Shown: piece by piece, positions 1 to 5,661 of the stretch
Layout of the letters: each line of letters opens with the position of its first letter
Position numbering within the stretch: the first letter of the stretch is position 1
Origin: Hyphomicrobiales bacterium
GTDB taxonomy: Bacteria > Pseudomonadota > Alphaproteobacteria > Rhizobiales > Aestuariivirgaceae
Direction: 5' to 3'
Assembly: GCA_012032065.1 (NCBI GenBank)
Contig: JAAURV010000216.1
Span: 1-5,661, forward strand
Length of the DNA: 5,661 bases
Position numbers and translations under genes: made by a program
Notes under the pieces: generated by a model
What the model was told of the DNA's origin: nothing
Databases searched by the model: none
What the model saw: the letters and a program-made list of their open reading frames with translations, nothing else

Positions 1-1
1 G

Positions 2-2560
<2,559 letters not shown>

Positions 2561-2563
<3 letters not shown>

Positions 2564-2612
2564 CGCAACCGGCGCTCAAGTGCGTAGCGGTTGAGTGCGG
2601 AAAGTTGCGCTA
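2561..2612 (+). repeat. Stop-overlapping hairpin repeat, alaS copy
   Basis: The outer stem TAGCGCAAC (2561-2569) pairs perfectly with GTTGCGCTA (2604-2612). The inner stem 2572-2579 pairs with 2591-2598 and includes one G-T pair; the loop is 2580-2590. The distal side carries an unpaired GAAA just before the outer arm. The first three bases are the alaS stop codon. The copy belongs to the same family as those at 2625-2676, 5541-5584 and 5596-5646. Read from its TAG it shares TAGCGCA, then five bases, then CGCTCAAGTG with the 5596-5646 copy read on the minus strand. The distal half of the inner stem has drifted most. Confidence 0.85.
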
Positions 2613-2624
2613 AATTATTGATTT

Positions 2625-2676
2625 TCGAGCACCTTATCGGCGATCAGTTGATTCCAACTGATCGCCGGGTGCTCTA
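2625..2676 (-). repeat. Stop-overlapping hairpin repeat, GFA copy
   Basis: The strongest of the four hairpins. The 13-bp inner stem 2638-2650 / 2655-2667 is perfect around a 4-base loop (ATTC on the plus strand, GAAT on the minus). The outer stem GAGCACC (2627-2633) pairs with GGTGCTC (2668-2674). A 4-base bulge (2634-2637, ATAA on the minus strand) sits on the stop-distal side only. Read on the minus strand the copy starts with TAG at 2676-2674, the stop codon of the GFA gene. Its start closely matches the 5541-5584 copy: TAGAGCACCCGGCGATCA against TAGAGCAACCGGCGGTCA. Confidence 0.9.
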
Positions 2677-3135
2677 ATCGTTGTCGGGATGCTGCAAGCT
2701 ATGGTAGCGGCCGGCCGCCGCCAGCGGGTTGTCGTCATTCGTTGACCGGCCAGGAAGCTGTGCAAGGCCGTCGGCCCAATCCACTTTGCCTTCGATGCCG
2801 ACCTGTGAAGTGGGAGGGCTGGCATTCGGATTGTCCAGCGTGCAGATCGCCAGTTCGATGTTGGGGTCGCCGTCCTCAAGCAGGTAGAGCGGCGTGCCGC
2901 AATGCGCGCAAAAGCCTCGCGCGACCGGCGCGGAGGAACGGAACTCGCCGGGCTTGCCGCGGGTCCAGCGGAATCGGGTCAGCGGCACGCCCACCAGCGG
3001 AGCCGCAAGGTTCCCAAATGCTTTCTGGCACATGCGGCAGTGGCAAACGCTTGCCTTCCCGAGTGGCCCAGCGATTTTGTAGCGGACAGCCCCGCATTGG
3101 CAGCCACCCGAGTATTCCAGCTCGACAGAACTCAT
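2674..3135 (-). CDS. GFA-family zinc protein (formaldehyde-activating / CENP-V-like)
   Basis: A 153-residue protein of the GFA family, small zinc beta-fold proteins named after an enzyme that forms S-hydroxymethylglutathione from formaldehyde and glutathione. Most members have no proven substrate, so a thiol-adduct or aldehyde detoxification role is only inferred. Visible zinc ligands are GGCQCGAVRY near the N-terminus (C12, C14), CHCRMC (C31, C33, C36) and CAHCGTPL (C76, C79). The protein ends in the family-typical HPDND. No signal peptide or membrane segment is seen, so it is probably cytoplasmic. The chosen ATG (3135-3133) begins MSSVELEYSGGCQCG and has GAGG six bases upstream. The frame stays open upstream to about 3300, but that stretch would run into the divergent kinase gene and resembles no GFA N-terminus. 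The gene converges on alaS, and its TAG stop lies in a hairpin repeat. Specific enzymatic activity cannot be assigned from sequence. Confidence 0.9.
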   Translation of the reverse strand: MSSVELEYSGGCQCGAVRYKIAGPLGKASVCHCRMCQKAFGNLAAPLVGVPLTRFRWTRGKPGEFRSSAPVARGFCAHCGTPLYLLEDGDPNIELAICTLDNPNASPPTSQVGIEGKVDWADGLAQLPGRSTNDDNPLAAAGRYHSLQHPDND

Positions 3136-3229
3136 AACCAACCTCGTTTCGTTCGTTTTGGAAACCGATTGTTTACCATATCTCGTCCAGGGTCGTGTTT
3201 TGCGAATACAGCGATTTCCGGTGAGCGTC
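3136..3229. promoter_or_regulatory. Divergent intergenic region with promoters for GFA and kinase genes
   Basis: This 94-bp gap separates the divergent start codons, so at least one promoter for each direction must lie here or extend into the flanking genes. It is visibly more A/T-rich around 3147-3180 than the genes. I see no convincing -35/-10 pair with consensus spacing on either strand and make no promoter call. An imperfect inverted repeat, GGAAAC-CGATT-GTTTACC (3160-3177, one unpaired A), is the only operator-like structure, and it is short enough to be chance. Confidence 0.45.
3142..3145 (-). promoter_or_regulatory. Shine-Dalgarno site for the GFA gene
   Basis: The minus strand reads GAGG, then six bases (TTGGTT), then ATG at 3135. 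This spacing decides the start in favour of the 153-residue product over longer in-frame extensions towards 3300. Confidence 0.65.
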
Positions 3230-4819
3230 ATGGCATCCGCTTCGGGGGACACTCCGGCAGCAAAACAGGCACACAAGGGATGGCCCAAGGTCCATCTCAT
3301 CTACTACGCGCTCGCCGCATTCAACATCGCCGCTGCCATCGCCGCGCTCTATCTCAGCCATGTGCAGGGCGAAATCTATGCGATGAACGCCCTGAGCCAC
3401 GAGAAATGGGATAGGCTCTACGAACAGGCACAGTCGCTCAACGGCAAGGCATCGGCATTGTCGTTACCGGCCGCCGGCGTGTTCCGCACCGGGAACGCGG
3501 CGGGGGAGCGCAAGCAGCTCGATGCCGCAGCCAAGGATTTTGCCGATGCCCTGGAGGCGTTAAGAAGCGAAATATCTTCGTCGACGCCGGAAATGATCGC
3601 TTCGCATCCGTTGAAGACAATCGCCTATGTACAGCAGGCTAGTGCTCCGCCCATAAAGCTCGCACGCGAAACATTGGATCTGTTCGAACGCGGAGATTCC
3701 GCTGGCGCGTCCCAGGCATTCCTGAATCACGAGCGCGCCGCCATGAACCTGCGCAAAAGCCTCGCCGGCGCGGGCAGCGCGGTGCGTGGGATCGAGGATG
3801 CCTACTCCGCGGGATTTCACGCCAGGGCCGCCAAGCTCAAGCAATACGAATGGATAATCGGCGGCTGGCTGATGTTCACCGTCATCTGCATGTTGCTGCA
3901 CGGGCAATCGATCGGCCGCCTTATGCGGCGGAAGTATGCCGAAATTTCCGCGGCACACGATCAACTTCACGAGGCATTGAAGGAATCCGCCGCGCACGCG
4001 GCCTCGGTCGAGAACGTCAACGACGACGTTTCGAAACTCAATCGCGAGCTCCATGCGAACGTGCAGAAGCTGCGCGATGCCCAGGACGAGATCGTGCGCA
4101 AAAGCAAGATGGCGCAGCTTGGTCAATTGACCGCGACCGTGGCGCACGAGTTGCGGAACCCGCTTGGCGCCGTGAAGACCTCGGCATTCCTCTTGACGCG
4201 CAAACTCAAGGACAAGGGTTTGGGCGTCGAGCCGCAATTGCAGCGAATCGACAGCGGCATCAACCGTTGCGACAACATCATCACCCAGCTTCTCGATTTC
4301 TCGCGCACCAAGCAATTGTCGCTAGAGCCCGTGGATTTCGACCAGTGGCTCGGCAGCACGCTTGAGGAGCAGGCGCCTTCGCTACCGGCTTCGATCGCGA
4401 TCATGTGCGACCTGGGGCTCGATGGCCGCAAGGTTCCAATCGACTTGCCGCGCATGCAGCGCGTTGTGGTGAACCTCTTGTCGAACGCGGCCGAAGCACT
4501 CTCGCGCAAGAACGACGGCACGGTGACGGATGTCGTGCGCGATCCAAGGATCCGGATCGAGACGAAGTCCGCCGATGGCGGCGGGATCACGCTTTCAGTT
4601 TCAGACAACGGCCCGGGCATCAGCGATGAGAACCTGCGCAAGATTCGCGAGCCGCTGTTCACCACCAAGAATTTCGGCACTGGCCTCGGCATTCCGGCAA
4701 TCGAACAGATCCTCGCGCAGCATGGCGGCCATCTCGAAATCACGTCGAAGGAGGGAGAGGGCGCCACCTTCACGACCTGGCTGCCGGCTGAAGCGCAACC
4801 TTTGAGGCGGGCATCATGA
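3230..4819 (+). CDS. Two-transmembrane sensor histidine kinase
   Basis: A 529-residue inner-membrane kinase that autophosphorylates and passes phosphate to a receiver, probably the next gene's product. Order: a short basic cytoplasmic tail (1-20); TM1 about 21-43; an extracytoplasmic helix-rich domain about 44-205, of no recognised family and perhaps a four-helix bundle; TM2 about 208-229, followed by arginines; a coiled coil about 238-300 with no clear HAMP domain; then HisKA with phosphoacceptor H306 in VAHELRNPLG. The ATPase domain has an N box with N419 (NLLSNAAEAL), a G1 box DNGPGI (D459-I464), an F box near F477 and a G2 box GTGLGI (483-488). All catalytic residues are present, so it should be active. 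There is no fused receiver. The start is uncertain: ATG 3230 has only a weak GGTGAG four bases upstream; GTG 3221 is in frame, and a TTG at 3158 would overlap the promoter region. The signal sensed is unknown. The TGA stop overlaps the next start. Confidence 0.94.
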   Translation: MASASGDTPAAKQAHKGWPKVHLIYYALAAFNIAAAIAALYLSHVQGEIYAMNALSHEKWDRLYEQAQSLNGKASALSLPAAGVFRTGNAAGERKQLDAAAKDFADALEALRSEISSSTPEMIASHPLKTIAYVQQASAPPIKLARETLDLFERGDSAGASQAFLNHERAAMNLRKSLAGAGSAVRGIEDAYSAGFHARAAKLKQYEWIIGGWLMFTVICMLLHGQSIGRLMRRKYAEISAAHDQLHEALKESAAHAASVENVNDDVSKLNRELHANVQKLRDAQDEIVRKSKMAQLGQLTATVAHELRNPLGAVKTSAFLLTRKLKDKGLGVEPQLQRIDSGINRCDNIITQLLDFSRTKQLSLEPVDFDQWLGSTLEEQAPSLPASIAIMCDLGLDGRKVPIDLPRMQRVVVNLLSNAAEALSRKNDGTVTDVVRDPRIRIETKSADGGGITLSVSDNGPGISDENLRKIREPLFTTKNFGTGLGIPAIEQILAQHGGHLEITSKEGEGATFTTWLPAEAQPLRRAS

Positions 4820-5544
4820 CTAGGCAACTCAAGATCCTCGTTGTCGACGACGATATCGACAACGCGCAGTCGCTGGGCGAACTCTTCGAACTCGAAGGCC
4901 ACGCCGCCAAGGTGGTTCACACCGGCGAGGATGCGGTGAAGGCGTTCATGGCCGAGGACTTCGACGTCGCCTTCATGGATGTGATGATGCCCGGCAAGAA
5001 CGGCGTCGAGAGTTTTCTCGAAATCAAGCGGCTGAAGCCCGATGCCCACGTCTACATGATGACAGGCTACAGCGTCGAGCAGCTGCTGCAACAGGCAATC
5101 GACGGCGGCGCCAAGGGGGTCTTCGGCAAGCCGGTCGACATCGAGAGAGTGATTGCCTCGCTCGCGAAAGTGGACGAGCCGGGCGGCGTAGTGCTTGTGG
5201 CCGAGGACGATCCCGATTTCGGACCGATGCTACGGCAGATGATCGCGCAGGCGGGCTACAAGTCGGAGCTTGTCACCAACGGCGCCGATGCGCTGGCGCG
5301 GGTCATGACCGGCAAGGTCGAGGTGCTGATCCTCGATCTCAAGATGCCGCTGATGAGCGGTATTGAGGTTTACGCGACGTTGAAAGAGTACGGCAAGCTC
5401 GTTCCCACCATTATCATCACCGCGAATGCGGCGGAGTATGGCGAAAGCCTGACGGCGCTCGACGACATTGCGGCGACCGGCATCTTGAATAAACCCTTTG
5501 ATCCCGGGCAGCTTCTCGACCGGTTGCACGAGCTCGCGGCCTAG
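4816..5544 (+). CDS. Tandem-receiver response regulator without output domain
   Basis: A 242-residue cytoplasmic protein of two CheY-like receiver domains and nothing else. REC1 (about 5-118) has acidic pocket D11-D13, phosphoacceptor D55 (FMDVMMPG), T83 and K105 (KP). REC2 (about 124-240) has E130/D131/D132, phosphoacceptor D174 (ILDLKMP), T202 and K226 (KPF). Both sets are complete, so both domains could be phosphorylated. The ATG overlaps the kinase TGA as ATGA, with GAGG (4804-4807) eight bases upstream, indicating translational coupling and a matched kinase-regulator pair. With no DNA-binding, GGDEF, EAL, HPt or enzymatic domain, it must work by protein contact, as a relay step, or with one receiver as a phosphate sink; which applies is not visible. 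The two receivers differ considerably in sequence, so they are not a recent duplication. The TAG stop (5542-5544) opens a hairpin repeat. Confidence 0.95.
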   Translation: MTRQLKILVVDDDIDNAQSLGELFELEGHAAKVVHTGEDAVKAFMAEDFDVAFMDVMMPGKNGVESFLEIKRLKPDAHVYMMTGYSVEQLLQQAIDGGAKGVFGKPVDIERVIASLAKVDEPGGVVLVAEDDPDFGPMLRQMIAQAGYKSELVTNGADALARVMTGKVEVLILDLKMPLMSGIEVYATLKEYGKLVPTIIITANAAEYGESLTALDDIAATGILNKPFDPGQLLDRLHELAA

Positions 5545-5584
5545 AGCAACCGGCGGTCATTCGACCGCCGGTAAGTTGCTCTAG
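5541..5584 (+). repeat. Stop-overlapping hairpin repeat, receiver-gene copy
   Basis: The outer stem CTAGAGCAAC (5541-5550) pairs perfectly with GTTGCTCTAG (5575-5584). The inner stem CGGCGGTC (5551-5558) pairs with GACCGCCG (5563-5570) around the loop ATTC. A 4-base bulge GTAA (5571-5574) lies on the distal side. The TAG at 5542-5544 is the stop codon of the tandem-receiver gene. Compared with the alaS copy, the outer stem shows a compensatory pair change (TAGCGC/GCGCTA to TAGAGC/GCTCTA), which points to selection on pairing or on palindrome symmetry. Confidence 0.9.
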
Positions 5585-5595
5585 CAATTTGAATC

Positions 5596-5646
5596 TGGCG
5601 CATAACTGAACGCTCAAGTGATTCCACTTGAGCGCGTTATGCGCTA
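5596..5646 (-). repeat. Stop-overlapping hairpin repeat, right-edge copy
   Basis: The inner stem CGCTCAAGTG (5611-5620) pairs perfectly with CACTTGAGCG (5625-5634) around the loop ATTC (GAAT on the minus strand). The outer stem GCGCATAAC (5598-5606) pairs with GTTATGCGC (5636-5644), extended by a G-T and a T-A pair. The 4-base bulge (5607-5610) is on the side away from the minus-strand TAG at 5646-5644. This orientation matches the GFA copy, so the repeat probably closes a minus-strand gene entering from beyond the window. Confidence 0.85.
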
Positions 5647-5661
5647 GCCGAACACACGCAC

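Larger units (their letters stand above)
5541..5646. terminator. Candidate bidirectional terminator after the two-component operon
   Basis: A second inverted hairpin pair of the same build as 2561-2676, with an 11-base AT-rich spacer (5585-5595, CAATTTGAATC). It follows the last gene of the kinase-regulator operon directly. No strong U-tract follows the first hairpin, so terminator function is inferred from position and stem strength only. By analogy it also closes a convergent gene lying beyond the window. Confidence 0.45.

Noticed and set aside
3158..3229. Longer kinase start at TTG 3158 or GTG 3221
   Set aside because: TTG 3158 has no ribosome binding site and would consume nearly all of the divergent promoter region. 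GTG 3221 has none either, although it cannot be excluded.
3136..3300. N-terminal extension of the GFA protein upstream of MSSVELEY
   Set aside because: It would overlap the kinase start and TM1 region on the opposite strand, lacks GFA similarity, and the internal ATG at 3135 has a well-spaced GAGG.
3560..4315. Minus-strand open frame (251 codons) inside the kinase gene
   Set aside because: Antisense shadow of the sensor and HisKA coding sequence, with no recognisable motif.
4123..5091. Long minus-strand open frame (322 codons) across the kinase and regulator
   Set aside because: It lies antisense over HisKA/ATPase and REC1, which have clear conserved motifs on the plus strand. Its translation shows no recognisable domain; GC-rich genes commonly leave long open antisense frames.

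Overview
The window is GC-rich, tightly packed bacterial DNA, most likely from an alphaproteobacterium and plausibly from the Hyphomicrobiales (Rhizobiales). This rests on the alanyl-tRNA synthetase sequence, which has an insert before its CxxxH zinc motif of a kind I associate with alphaproteobacteria, on the GC-rich codon use, and on the style of the intergenic palindromes. It is an inference; no rRNA or other marker gene is present.

Layout. (1) Positions 2-2563, plus strand: alaS, complete except for about 35 N-terminal residues lost at the window edge. (2) 2561-2676: a compact convergent junction made of two inverted hairpins. (3) 2674-3135, minus strand: a small GFA-family zinc protein (glutathione-dependent formaldehyde-activating enzyme / CENP-V fold). 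(4) 3136-3229: a 94-bp divergent intergenic region that must hold the promoters of the GFA gene and of the two-component operon. (5) 3230-4819 and 4816-5544, plus strand: a two-transmembrane sensor histidine kinase, then, with an ATGA overlap, a response regulator made only of two receiver domains. (6) 5541-5646: a second junction of two inverted hairpins. (7) 5647-5661: the last 15 bases, too short to interpret alone.

How the genes work together. alaS is a translation housekeeping gene and GFA a small probable detoxification or thiol-adduct enzyme; nothing visible links them functionally. The kinase and tandem-receiver protein form one translationally coupled signalling pair. The regulator has no DNA-binding or enzymatic output domain, so it must act through protein contacts or pass phosphate to a partner outside the window.

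The most interesting signal is in the intergenic DNA. The ends of all three visible transcription units (alaS, GFA, the receiver gene) fall in the same hairpin family, and in each the TAG stop codon is the first three bases of the hairpin repeat. The repeats come as inverted pairs about 105-116 bp long, bounded by TAG and CTA, and the second pair looks like the first in opposite orientation. By this logic an unseen minus-strand gene should end at 5644-5646.
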